Positions 38,037 to 49,200 of a stretch of DNA of 64,000 nucleotides are shown in pieces. Location of the stretch: assembly GCF_050908995.1 (NCBI RefSeq), contig NC_135133.1:2956001-3020000 (forward strand). Direction: 5' to 3'. The stretch comes from Andrena cerasifolii (taxonomy: Eukaryota > Arthropoda > Insecta > Hymenoptera > Andrenidae). A program made the translations under genes and the position numbers. How positions within the stretch are numbered: the first letter of the stretch is position 1; every line of letters starts with the position of its first letter. A model generated the notes under the pieces. That model was not told the origin of the DNA. It was given only the letters and a program-made list of their open reading frames with translations, and searched no databases.

Positions 38037-38816
38037 CAGAGTTGGGCGTTATTCGATTAAATTTTTATTCGAATAGAATATCGAGTAAATTTCGTCGAAT
38101 ATTATTCGAACAAAAGTTACGAATAAAATGATGTTATTCGAGAATAACGAATAAAAATTTATTCGAATAAATCGACGAATAAAAGACGGACGCTACACAG
38201 ACAATCTGCTAACATATTAATTAAAAAACTATTGAAATTGTTGTCCTGGTTGTCAAATACAAATTGTTGTTGCATTATGATAACCAAAAATCACGTTCTG
38301 TGTCGAGTATCCTTGTTTGTAACAACCAGACATAAACAGGCTGTTATCAATAGTCGGCCTCAAGAGCGTCCGGAGGCTTTTTCGAGAGGAGGGCAACTTT
38401 AGGATGATGGTAAAGAAAAATATACCCCTCTTGCTTTTTTTCACCCAAAATTAATTCAAAATTTAAAATCGAAATTTAAAAATATTCCCTTTCTTAGTAT
38501 AAATTTAATAAAGATCAGTTTTGAAAAATGAGCGATTTTTTCTCAAAAGCCAGGGGGAGATAACTGCCCCTTTTGCACCCCCTTCCGGACGCCCATGATC
38601 GACCCGGTCGCCTGCTAAATCGAAAAGCGTTCCCCTCACAGTCACGCCGCTTATTCGTCATATTTATTCGTCGCTGAGCTCTCTCGAATAACGAATAACT
38701 TCTTATTTAAATAAATCTGGCTCGCATAACGCTACAGACTTGCTCGTTATTCACAAATAATTTTTCATCAAATAAAATCGTTATTCGTTATTCGAAATAA
38801 AATTTGCCCAACTCTG
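38037..38816. mobile_element. hAT-like foldback element, 780 bp
   Basis: Starts CAGAGTTGGGCGTTATTCG and ends ATTTGCCCAACTCTG, flanked by GTTTATGG / GTTTATAG, an 8-bp target duplication with one mismatch. Ends are rich in ATTCGAATA-type words. Same family ends as 13458-13655. Confidence 0.88.
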
Positions 38817-39224
38817 GTTTATAGATTACTTTCGGACGTTCACAAAGTACACGAAAATTATAGCCCTTCTAGAGACATTCATGGCAAATGCACTTTTATC
38901 ATTTTGAATTTCGATTAAGTAAACCGCATATTCTTTCTAACCACATTAACAGGTTTATTAAAATAAGGTTTGTGGATTCGTGACCATTCCGATCACCACA
39001 ATACTCTGCTCCAGAAGTATTACATTCCCAAAGAGTCGTGAACGAGACAGAAGTGAGCAGAAAATTAATACCCATAATACGATTATAGATACAAAAGAAA
39101 GTTAATTTACAATTGTCTAGCGACAAACATCGTTTGCATATAAATTAACACGTTAACCAGACAGTTCGCAAAGAAAATTGTAGTGGTTAATATGTTAACT
39201 ATAATTGCTCGTCATCTTTTGAAC

Positions 39225-39230
39225 TTTATT
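39225..39230 (-). promoter_or_regulatory. Candidate poly(A) signal for the adenylyl cyclase gene
   Basis: AATAAA on the - strand about 855 bp beyond the cyclase stop codon. Another AATAAA lies at 39394-39399. Which one is used is unknown. Confidence 0.35.
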
Positions 39231-39854
39231 AGGGGAGGAAGTACTTAAAACAGAACATCCAAATAACTCTCCTACTCGTGAAGATACGAAGAAATGTTTC
39301 AGATAAAAGTTATTTCGTTTCAAGGGAAACATTGCACAAATATATTGTTCTACGTGGATGCGAAAGTGTGGACGACATATGTATAGGATCGTCTTTATTC
39401 CTTCAAGTACAATGTTATACTTTCATTGTACTGATATTTATTAGTAGAGAAGTTCATCCAAAGTCTTTACAGTTGTTAACAGTACAGTCGACTGTTGTCT
39501 AGGGTCGGCGGAGCAAATTCTTCCCGAGTATGGAGTTGAGGGAATACAAATTGAAAGCTCAAATTTCAACAGCCTAAAATAAAAGGTATGCCAAGAAACA
39601 ATAAAAAAATACTGCCAAATTTCTGAACGTGGAATTCTACATACAGCAAAACCTTAAGTGCGGAATATTCCACACATCCCGCACAACTCACGCCGGCCTG
39701 CTGTTCTCTGAAACAATGGTTCGTATCTCCATAAATAAGAGAGTTACTTTGACGGCTTAGTGTGAGTTCCTCAACCTGTACATCGGCTACTAAATAATTT
39801 GATGGAGGGTGGACCATTTGTGTAGCTAGGCACCAACGAATTGAAAAGAGACTC

Positions 39855-39972
39855 GCCAACGGCTACGCTGCGCAGGGAGCACCGGTTCCCATTAGATCAC
39901 CGAAGTTAACTGCGCTGGGCACGGTTAGTGCTTAGATGGATAGCCATTTAGGTATTCTCGGTTGCCGATGGC
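39855..39972 (+). rRNA. 5S rRNA-like sequence (divergent copy or pseudogene)
   Basis: 118 bases beginning GCCAACGGCT and ending GCCGATGGC, the right length for 5S rRNA. Conserved 5S segments are present: CACCGGTTCC, GATCACCGAAGTTAA and GGTTAGTGCTTAGATGG (internal Pol III control region). The loop E/helix IV region is diverged. The terminal nine bases pair with one mismatch, although both strands differ from the usual GCCAACG/TGTTGGC. No T-run terminator follows at once. It lies 110 bp past the cyclase stop, on the opposite strand. Confidence 0.7.
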
Positions 39973-40082
39973 GAATCGCTGGTGTTTGTGATCCACCTAA
40001 AATCGCAGAATGATCATTAGTGTTCGGTAGCAGTTAACCTCAAAGCAGAACAACCAAATAGAAACTGACCCGAATACGACAC

Positions 40083-40298
40083 TTATGTTCTTCTAAGGGC
40101 TCGCATTTGTTTGCGACGTGCTTGAACGACACCGTACACAACGGCTGCGAGGCTTCGGCACCTAGTCGTGTGCTGTTTGCTCGGGCCTTGCTGTTCCATG
40201 CTACCTTTGCCTAGTACAAAGTAGGTCTCCATCGCACCCTTCCCTTTCACCTCGATGAAGCCCCTTTTCTGGGTCTGGTATCCCCTGGCCTCCAAGAA
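40083..40298 (-). CDS. Ac76E: Ac76E-like last exon
   Basis: Encodes FLEARGYQTQKRGFIEVKGK, AMETYFVLGKG and a basic tail ending RRKQMRALRRT, then TAA at 40085-40083. VKGKGxMxTYF is the standard end of C2. Acceptor cctgtcag. Confidence 0.94.
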   Translation of the reverse strand, partial: FLEARGYQTQKRGFIEVKGKGAMETYFVLGKGSMEQQGPSKQHTTRCRSLAAVVYGVVQARRKQMRALRRT

Positions 40299-43200
40299 CT
40301 GACAGGACGAAATAAGTGACTCGCATTCGCGTTAGAAGTTTCTTGCGACTTAGCAGTAGGTAATTACCCTGGCAATCTCCTGCGGAACTTGTATTTTCCC
40401 CATGACACCTGTGGAATCCATACGAGAAGCCAAGTTCACCGTATTGCCCCATATATCGAACACCGGCTTCCTGGCCCCAATGACGCCTCCCACTAGTGGA
40501 CCGCAGCTGATACCCACTCTCAAATCGAAATTATTAAACGAGTGGATGTTCACATCCTCCAGACGAAGCCTCATGGCTACTGCGTAGTCTACCAAACTGC
40601 ACAAGTGCTCCATGTCGTCTTTGTTTCTGTCCTAAAGAGAGGCGTATCGAAAGCTTACTGAGAAGCCGGATGAAATTCCGGCTTGCGTGATAGGAGTTGC
40701 TTTCAGTGATAGGACCAAGTTTAATACGTACTCACGAGTATCAATTGACATAATACCCAGGGTTTATTTCTTTGGGATTGAACGGTATTCGTGAACACAG
40801 ATTTTCAATTCAGTTACTCGCAAAGTATTCGCTACCATGGAACTCAGTTCGAAGCCTACAATAGGCACACGGAAGGTTCCTTTTTCAAAGTACTCGTATG
40901 GAATTCAAATGTATCCTATTAGGTTTCGATTCTACCTGCGACGTACTTGGTCCCATCGCTGGAAATAATTGCTTGAAAGGCTTTATCGATCAAACACTGA
41001 ATACACCAACTACACTACGTCAAACACTTTACGCAGCGCCAGATATTTATCGAACACTGTTCCTCATGCGACACAAGAAGAGACATTTGAATGATAAGAA
41101 ATTACATTTTCACACGGATTGAGGCCAGAAGCTGCCATGTAAGTCGCTCCGACTGTCTTTATCTTTTCAATACAATGGAACCGATTCTCATCGAGGAGCT
41201 CGTCGAAATCAGCTAGAAAGAAATTATCGTAGTACAGATACTCGTCGTCGTTGTAACCAGACTACTCTAAGCGTGTTGGGCAAAATTACAACGGAGCATT
41301 AATGACTATTCTAACCGAGATACGCTAATCAGCTGGACATTACCTATGATCTCATTCAACAAGCGTATACACTCCATTCCCTTGTTCACGTCCTCTGAAT
41401 AGAACTCTGTGAAGTTTGGTACGCTGGCAAACATCACGCCAACTTTGTCGCGCGACTGGGAATACAATTCCTGCGGAGAAATTCAGAAAAAAAGTCTTCA
41501 GATTCACCCTTCGATAGGAGACACAAGTCCCATACCTCGGGAGCTCGATCCTGCGTTAGAAAGTGATGAGCCACGTGGTCGGGCAGAATGTTCTTCAGGA
41601 GCTGCATATTATTGTGCCGCGACTCGATCATGTCGCTCAGTTCCCTTTCAGCCTGTTGCTTCCAGAGGAAATCCAACCTGGACGTGACTTCCACCAATCT
41701 GCCATGGTACGTGACCATCACCAGGAACACGCAGAGAAACGTGAGCATCTGTGCAGAAAGCGGTATGGACGTTCTGGAAGAAGCAGAACCGCGATCACCT
41801 TGGGATGCAGCATTTCCCTCGCGGACCCAGACCCTTCGTTCAAGATGCTTGGATGAGGACTCACAGATTCTTCTCGTCGGCAGGGATCGAGAAGAAGTCC
41901 TTGCAGACCACGAGGATCAGCACGGCGTAGGTCGACACTATGATCGTGGCCAGGGCAGTCTTCACCAGGTAGTACAATTTCAGGGCCGAGGCGAGCGCGA
42001 TCAGGCAGAGGATCCAGGTGAACACGATGTACTCTGGCCGCACGCAGGTGCTTTCCAGGGTGACCTCCTCGTCGTAGTCTATGGAGTACAGGGCGTCCAA
42101 CCCTGGCTCGGCTTCTGGCGGCGACAGCATCTTCCTCGAGACCACGTCCTCGTTCCTACGATCACGAGTAAGCCTTCTGTAATGCCTTCCAGATGGAAGC
42201 CCGCGGCGTTGTTCGTGTCTATAAAACCTGAAGAATTCTTTTCTTCGTCGACCTTTCGCCAGATCAGCCCCGTCGTCGATGGCCCTCGCTAATCCTATCT
42301 CGATACCGTTCGAACCGGGCACCTCGGTTTGGTTCCTCCTCGCGGAGGCGTTTCGTTGCGCCTCCAGTGTATCGTCGCGCAGGGCCGTCTCCAGGAACGT
42401 CAGTATCAACTGGTCCAGCCCGACCGTCGTCGCCACCAGACGTTCCGGCCGCAACGTCGGGGTTACCAGTTGCTGTTGCTCGAGCACCAGGGCCTCCGGG
42501 TACCGTCGGATCGACGTGGGGCACGACAGGACACCGACGATCGACGTCAAAGCCATGAGGCTGATCACGCTGCAGATGAAGAGTGTGCGGTGCTGCTTGT
42601 TGTGCACCAGCATCGAGGAGGCGTGCTGCAGATACGTCGGCAGGGTCTTGAACTCCTCAGCCATCACCAGGATTGAGGACGCCAACAGAATCAGCGTTGT
42701 CAGCAGCAGGGAGGCTAGGAGGATCGTGCAGCTACGAAGCGAGGGTGTATAACGTGGGGCGGGATTCAGACGTGGGTTGAAGAATTAAACACTTAGCCAG
42801 AGATCTTAAGGGATTATACCTACTTGTAAGGTCTGACAACACGAGCATTTTCGGGATTTTTTTTAAAAACTTGAAGTCGTTTTTATATAAACGGTTGTAC
42901 ATGTTTTGAAGTTCTTGTCGTTTTTTCTTACAATGCGAAATCTAAATAAACAATGGAGTTATAGGCGATCTCTCGGTAGCGTTTTTATATTTAAGCACTT
43001 TTCGGTGGCCACTGTAGTGTTAACCTGGCTCATCAGAAATAAAAAATTCGACCAAATTTAGTTAGTATATTAGATTGTCTAGTCCTTAATCGTCGATGTT
43101 TCGTTTCTGTTGCGTATTTTTTAGTTTACAATTGAAAATGGAAAATGAGATTTTTCTAGCCATTTTGTAGCAAATTAATTTTTCAGTATGATGAACGATT

Positions 43201-46200
43201 AAGGACTAGATAATATAATATACTGACTGAATTCCCGAGAATTTTTTATTTCAGATGAACCAGATCCAAATTAGAGTGGTCACCACAAACTACTGCAAAA
43301 AAAAAATCGGTACCCGGAGATTGCTGATTTTTCTTTTATTTATTTATATTTTCCATCGCAAAAATTACTGCAAGTAGTTTAAGATGTACATATTCGAATA
43401 CAGAAAGGTTTGTGTAAAAAAGGCTTCAAGTTTTTCCACAAAAAATTCTCGAATATAAATGTTTTCTCGGACCTCACAGGTAGGCATAACCCCTTAAGGG
43501 GAGGTTCCGGTCTAGAGCCCATAAAAATAGGTGATGTTTAGGAATTAATTAAAGGAAAACTACTACATATAATTTAATGGGACTTTTTGCATTATATTAA
43601 GGATGTCTTAAGTTATAGAAATATATTTTTTGTTTTATAATTAATCATTGCAGACGACACTGGGGAGTCGTTAAAGTTGAGGCGTCAAAAAATTCATTCA
43701 AATCGGTGGGACCTGTATCTCCAAAAGTTATTATCCGATTCGACTGAAACTTTTTTTATTTTGAAGAATGTAGTTCTGGCTAAGGGGAAACCAGCAAAAA
43801 TGACAATATGACAGTTTTTTTTAGAAAATTACAACACTTGAAATTTGAAATCACTTTTTCCTCATATTTTTCGTTCTTTCGACACCTTTAAAAATTATAA
43901 ATTTTCAACTTTTGTAATATTTTCTGGTTCTCTCCCTAGCCAGATGTATATACTTCAAAATAAAAAAAGTTTCAGTCGAATCGGATAATAACTTTTGGAG
44001 ATACAGGTGCCACCAATTTTGAGAACACTGTTTCGACAAAAACAAGCTTAAAGTTTCACGTGAGCGCCGAGTGGCCGGTTGTTACCCATGCATTTGCGGC
44101 TACTTAAATGTCTATAACTTCGGGATTTTTACGAATTTCAATAAATCCTTTTAAACACGTATTCCTAAAAGATTGAACATTCGAAAAATTAAATAAAAAA
44201 ACAATCGACTTTTAGACCGGAACCTGCCTTTAAGAGGCGCGGGGAAGCTCACTCTGGTAAAATGACAGCCTGGCTGATCGCGATGAATATCCACACGACG
44301 TAGCAACAGATCATGTTGGATTTGAACATGTCCTCCCTGAGCTGTCCAAACTGCAACAAGCGACAACAGTTGTGAGGATTGAGAAACAATGTGAGAAATG
44401 TTCAGCAGCATTTGCATTCACAGATATAGTACTGGAAATATGTATTGCATCACCCCCAAATCCACGTCCTATGAAACAATCTTCGTAACTCCATGATTGA
44501 TAAAATAGATGGTATGTAACTTATTTTAACCAAGAAGATATCGGGCACTGTATGCAGGCCCAGCGCGTGGTGTTTTTCTTGCGAATGCGATAAATGTCTG
44601 GCGCCGTTCCAAAAAATATTTTTTCTCGAATTAATTGCGAATATAAAGAAGAGGAAATGAAATTCAAATGAGAACCTCTCTACGATATGATCTTACTTAT
44701 GCCCTAATTCTGCTTATACAAATTTGGGTTGCTTAACAATTGATCTCATATCTTTTGAGGCCTTTTAGACGCTTCTTCTCTTGCGGCGCTGTGTGCATCG
44801 CGCAATTTGTACACGCAGCTGTACTTATATAATCGTTGTGACACTGATTCATCACTGCCCAGCTCAAACCGCAGACCCTAGAAACATGAAATTCGGAGGG
44901 TATATCCCTTTTGCGACGTAGGTGCTCGATAAGAAGGGATATTTTGAAATTCCGACCCGAAGAGGGTAAAAAGGGATGAAATATATTTTTTCGGACTCAT
45001 TATTTCTTAGGACCGATTAGATATCAACTTGGTTTTTACTTACAAAGGTTACTGACACAAATGCCTAAAAACCAGATTCACCATTTTACCCTAATCAACC
45101 CCCAAGGGAGTGAAAAGGGGTAAAATGTGTTCCCACGGATTTCTTAAAATCTCTTCGGCCCGATTAGATATCAACGTGGCTTTTACTTCAAAAGGTTACC
45201 CACCTAAATTTCTAAAAACCAATTTCAGGATTTTGCCCTAATCAACCCCTAGGGGTGATGAAAAGGAGTGAAATGTATTTTCACGGAGTCCTTAATACCC
45301 CTTAGGCCCGAAGCGAAGCGCGGGAGTAGTTTGCTAGTATTATATAGATACGTATTACGCAATTTTTTTGTGCTGCCCAAATCCACCCCAAGGGGGTGAA
45401 ATTGACCCTTGAAAAGCCAGCTCTTTTCTGTTCATGCGTTATAACTCGCGAACTGTACGAAAGAAAAAAGTTTTCAAGCAAAAGTTACTTCTTTTTAATT
45501 AGGACAAGTTATACCACAAAATCAGAAAATAGCCGGATTGTCAATGGTCAATTTCAGCCCTTTAGAGCGAATTTGGGTAGCAAAAAAATTGCGTAATACA
45601 CACCTACATAATACATATTATCCTCTACATATCCGAAAAGTTTCATAATTTTTCAAATTTCCGGGTTAGTGACCTTGTAAGTATTCGAGTGATGCAATAA
45701 ATACTCCCAGTGCCGTACAAACAATTCAGCAACGTTGGCTCGTTGCTCGTCGACATTTACTGAGGACCCAGCCACTTATGGATGTTACGCCTGGTTTATG
45801 GTATGCCTGTATCACTGAAACATTCAAGCTCTTTGAGAAGAGTCTCATATTAACGTGCCCACCTTGGATTCTAGGCTCTCGTCGTTGTAACGCAAAGTCC
45901 AGGCGTTTATGTTCGCGGACCTCATGCGTTTGTTGCTCGCGGACTCGAGGCCTGCAGCCCTCAGCATCTCGGCGGAAGACGGCGCAGCTTTGTGGGCCTT
46001 CGCGGAGCCGTTCTCCTCCTCGAGGTACTCCGATTCCAGGTTACTGACCGACGTCGCGGTATTTAACTGTAAGAACAAGATATAAGCGTTTTGAAGAGTT
46101 TCGTTGGTCCCAGGTGTCAGCAGGATACGAACGTTTTCGAACGGGATTTCCGGCGTCCAGTCGACGCCAATGGTGTCGTCCTCCGTGGAAGTATTTGGCA

Positions 46201-49200
46201 CGCTGCTGTTCGCAGCTAACGGGTTGTTCAGCTTGAAGCTCTTCTTGCTCTTGGTGGTTTCGTCCTCGGAGCATGCTTTCGGCCGCGACGAATACCTTCG
46301 CCTGTGCTTCATTGGCTCCACCTGCTTGATCAGATACGTCACCACGCTCCTCTCCTTCAAGTAGTTGTCCCTTTCGGTCCCGTTCCCCGGCTCCACTTCG
46401 TACACGTCGTTCAAGCAGTTGAGGGTGTCTTCTGAGATATGCACCCTCCTGGAACACGTTCAGTTCTTGTGTGCTTTCAAGGTTTGCGGTGGATGTTCGA
46501 ACTTTGGAATGCTTGGATGGGTTGTGCACGTCTGTCTGGTTGTGTGCAGTGAGGGGCATCAGGTTTTGGGCGCTTGGTGAAGCTAGAGCGTTCAGCAGAC
46601 TTCAGGATAGACAGGACTTTCAGACGCTGCAGAGTTTCATGAAAATCGGAATTTTCGGTTTAGCGGTGTTCCCTTGCGAGTGGCTCCGTTCTAGTCAATT
46701 GGAATAGCCCTTGGTTATCAGTCAGTAGCGCGCTCAGGACTTAAGGGGGTATACCCGTTTGAAGCCTCGCAAAATGTGTACGTTTTGTGGATTTTTTTAC
46801 AAGTCAACGGCTTGATGAAGATTTCTCGTTTTTTTACTATCTTTAGATAGTATTGTGAACTACTTATAAAAAAAGTTTCAGTTAAAAAACTATTGTTTTT
46901 CGGAAGTTATGCATACATATCCGAAAGTCTCTCGATTTTAGACGGCTAAACGGTGGGCCTAAAAACTCGCGCTACGTTCAACCAATTCACTTCCAATTTT
47001 GCATGCAGGATCGTAATAAGATTCCACATCGTCCAGCGAGGGCTTTTTTTATTCCGATTCCCCGTTTATTATTTATAAAGAAAAAAGGGGCTTTTCCTCT
47101 TAGAAAAATGTAACTTTACCTTTGATCTCTTAGCATTTCTTTATTTTTCAAAATTTTCAAAATCGGCCCCGTTGGACGATAGCTATTGACATACTTTATA
47201 AGAAGATTTTATTGTTTTCGACTTCAGATACGACATACAGCTGTTTTCAGGCCCATCGTTTGGCCGTCTAAAATCAAGAGACTTTCGGATGTTTATGCAT
47301 AACTTTGGAAAAACAATAGTTTTTTAACTGAATCTTTTTTTTTAAGTAGTTCATAATACTATGTAAAGATAGTAAAGAAACGGGAAATCTTCATCGAGCA
47401 ATATTCTGTAACTTTGCTGCAACGAGAGTGTGCTGTATGGGAAGTAAGGGGCATCAGGTTTTGGGGCTCCCGCTGGTGCTACCTGCAGCGTTTATGAGAC
47501 TTGAGGGTAGGCGTTCGCAAGGGGACACTGTTTTCAGTAGTAGTAACCGAGGTAGTGGAATTTCTTCATTTTTATATTGATATTTTTGCTTTACCCGGGG
47601 ATGCCTCCACTCTCGAGGTGATTGGCTAGCGTCACGTCGTAGGACCACACGTCGAACTGCCACTTTCGAAGGCCCAGGACTCCACACAGCACCGAGCCAC
47701 TGTGGATCCCTATTCTCATGTTCAGGTCGACCTAAGCGTGCACCGATTTCTTTTACATCTTATACTCACATGTTTCAGTGACATCAGGGACACAAAACAT
47801 TTAGAGGGAATAAAAATTTCTGCTTTTGAAGCCTCTGAATTTCAAGGCATAAAAATTGGGCTTCAAGTTAGTGAAAAAAAAACAAAAGTGGGGAAGTTTT
47901 GAAGACGTTTATATACCACGAAATTAACCCGAGATTACTAAACTGTCGTAAAAATCACGACGGCAAATCGACGATTCCTAGAAATAATAAAAAAAAAATT
48001 AAGCCAAGGAAAATGACAACCAACTTCCGCGTGAAATGCAAGAAACCAATATCTCGAGCTTGTAACACGAACAGTGTCCTTGTTGTGCCGAATAAAAAAC
48101 ATTTCAAGTCAAATTTATGTTCCAGCGTGAATAAAAATATTTTTTTCGAAAGTATGTATTTAAGTTTTATTTTAGAGTCGTATTTTTTACGAATGTTTAG
48201 TAATCCAGGGTTAAATTTGGAGATGAGTAGACGTAGAAACGATGGTTTTTAATTATTTGTACCATCGAATTTATACCTTATTTCTAACTACAGGTCTAGG
48301 AATTGAGATCACGTTACCAAACAAATGCTTTGAAAATAGGGCGAGAGTTGATACTTTACTGGTTGGGGATCTAAGTACGTAGATATCTATTGATTGCTAA
48401 AAAAATTGCATTACCTTCGTCGTGTACCGTACGTCCCTTATTGCTTTAATCATATGCAAGCCCATTTCGACGCAGCAGTGAGCGTGATCGCTCCTGGCAG
48501 TCGGTAGACCAGACACACAGTAGTAACAGTCGCCCAGTAACTTTATACGCAGACAATGATTCTCCGCGGATAGCTTGTCGAAACGGGCGAACAAATCGTT
48601 CAACACCTTCACTAGTTCTTGAGCGCTGCAATGACTGGCCAATGCTACAATAAACATTCAAATAATCCACTGAGAAACTTGCAGAATCCGTAGAGGCATA
48701 TCAAAGCTGCGATGTTTAGTAGCTTAAGGCGAGGAAAAATCATTGTCAATTCGAAACGAAAATTCTATCGAAAACACTATCGTACAGGAATGTTTTTCAG
48801 ACATAAAATCGTTTGTTCTAATGAGACATACTTTTGTTCCTTAAAGTAAAACCTGTAAGAATGGAGTCATTGAAGGTCATTAAATCCCTGCTTAACACTA
48901 GAACTACCGATAATTAGTGTATACCTACTTCTGTCAGAGCAGTCAAAGTGTCTGATTATTTATAAAATACGTTGTGCTAGAAAAATAAACCTTTATTCGT
49001 ATTTTTTCATTTTTATATTGTTAAAAAATACTACATTAATATTGTTCATATTTAGACTACTTAGAAATACACTTTTTTCAACTTAAAAATGGTGAGTTTG
49101 TTGCCAAATTATATTATATTACCAAATTTATTTTGACTGGTTTGGTAGTTCTGGTGTTATGTTTCTGAATCCCTTTGAGCCACCTATGTTTTACTAACTT

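Noticed and set aside
41748..41773. Acceptor gcacag directly before ATG CTC for the C2 entry exon
   Set aside because: It breaks the phase with the preceding exon. The upstream cttcttccag acceptor restores the frame and has a better pyrimidine tract.
42193..42243. Possible 51-base intron inside the large Ac76E exon (gttttat ... attacag)
   Set aside because: The frame is open throughout, the donor is weak and 51 bases is very short. Treated as exon, with in-frame removal left as a remote option.
47899..48252. 117-codon + frame in an Ac76E intron
   Set aside because: Lys/Asn-rich by AT composition, antisense to the gene, no domain and no splice support.
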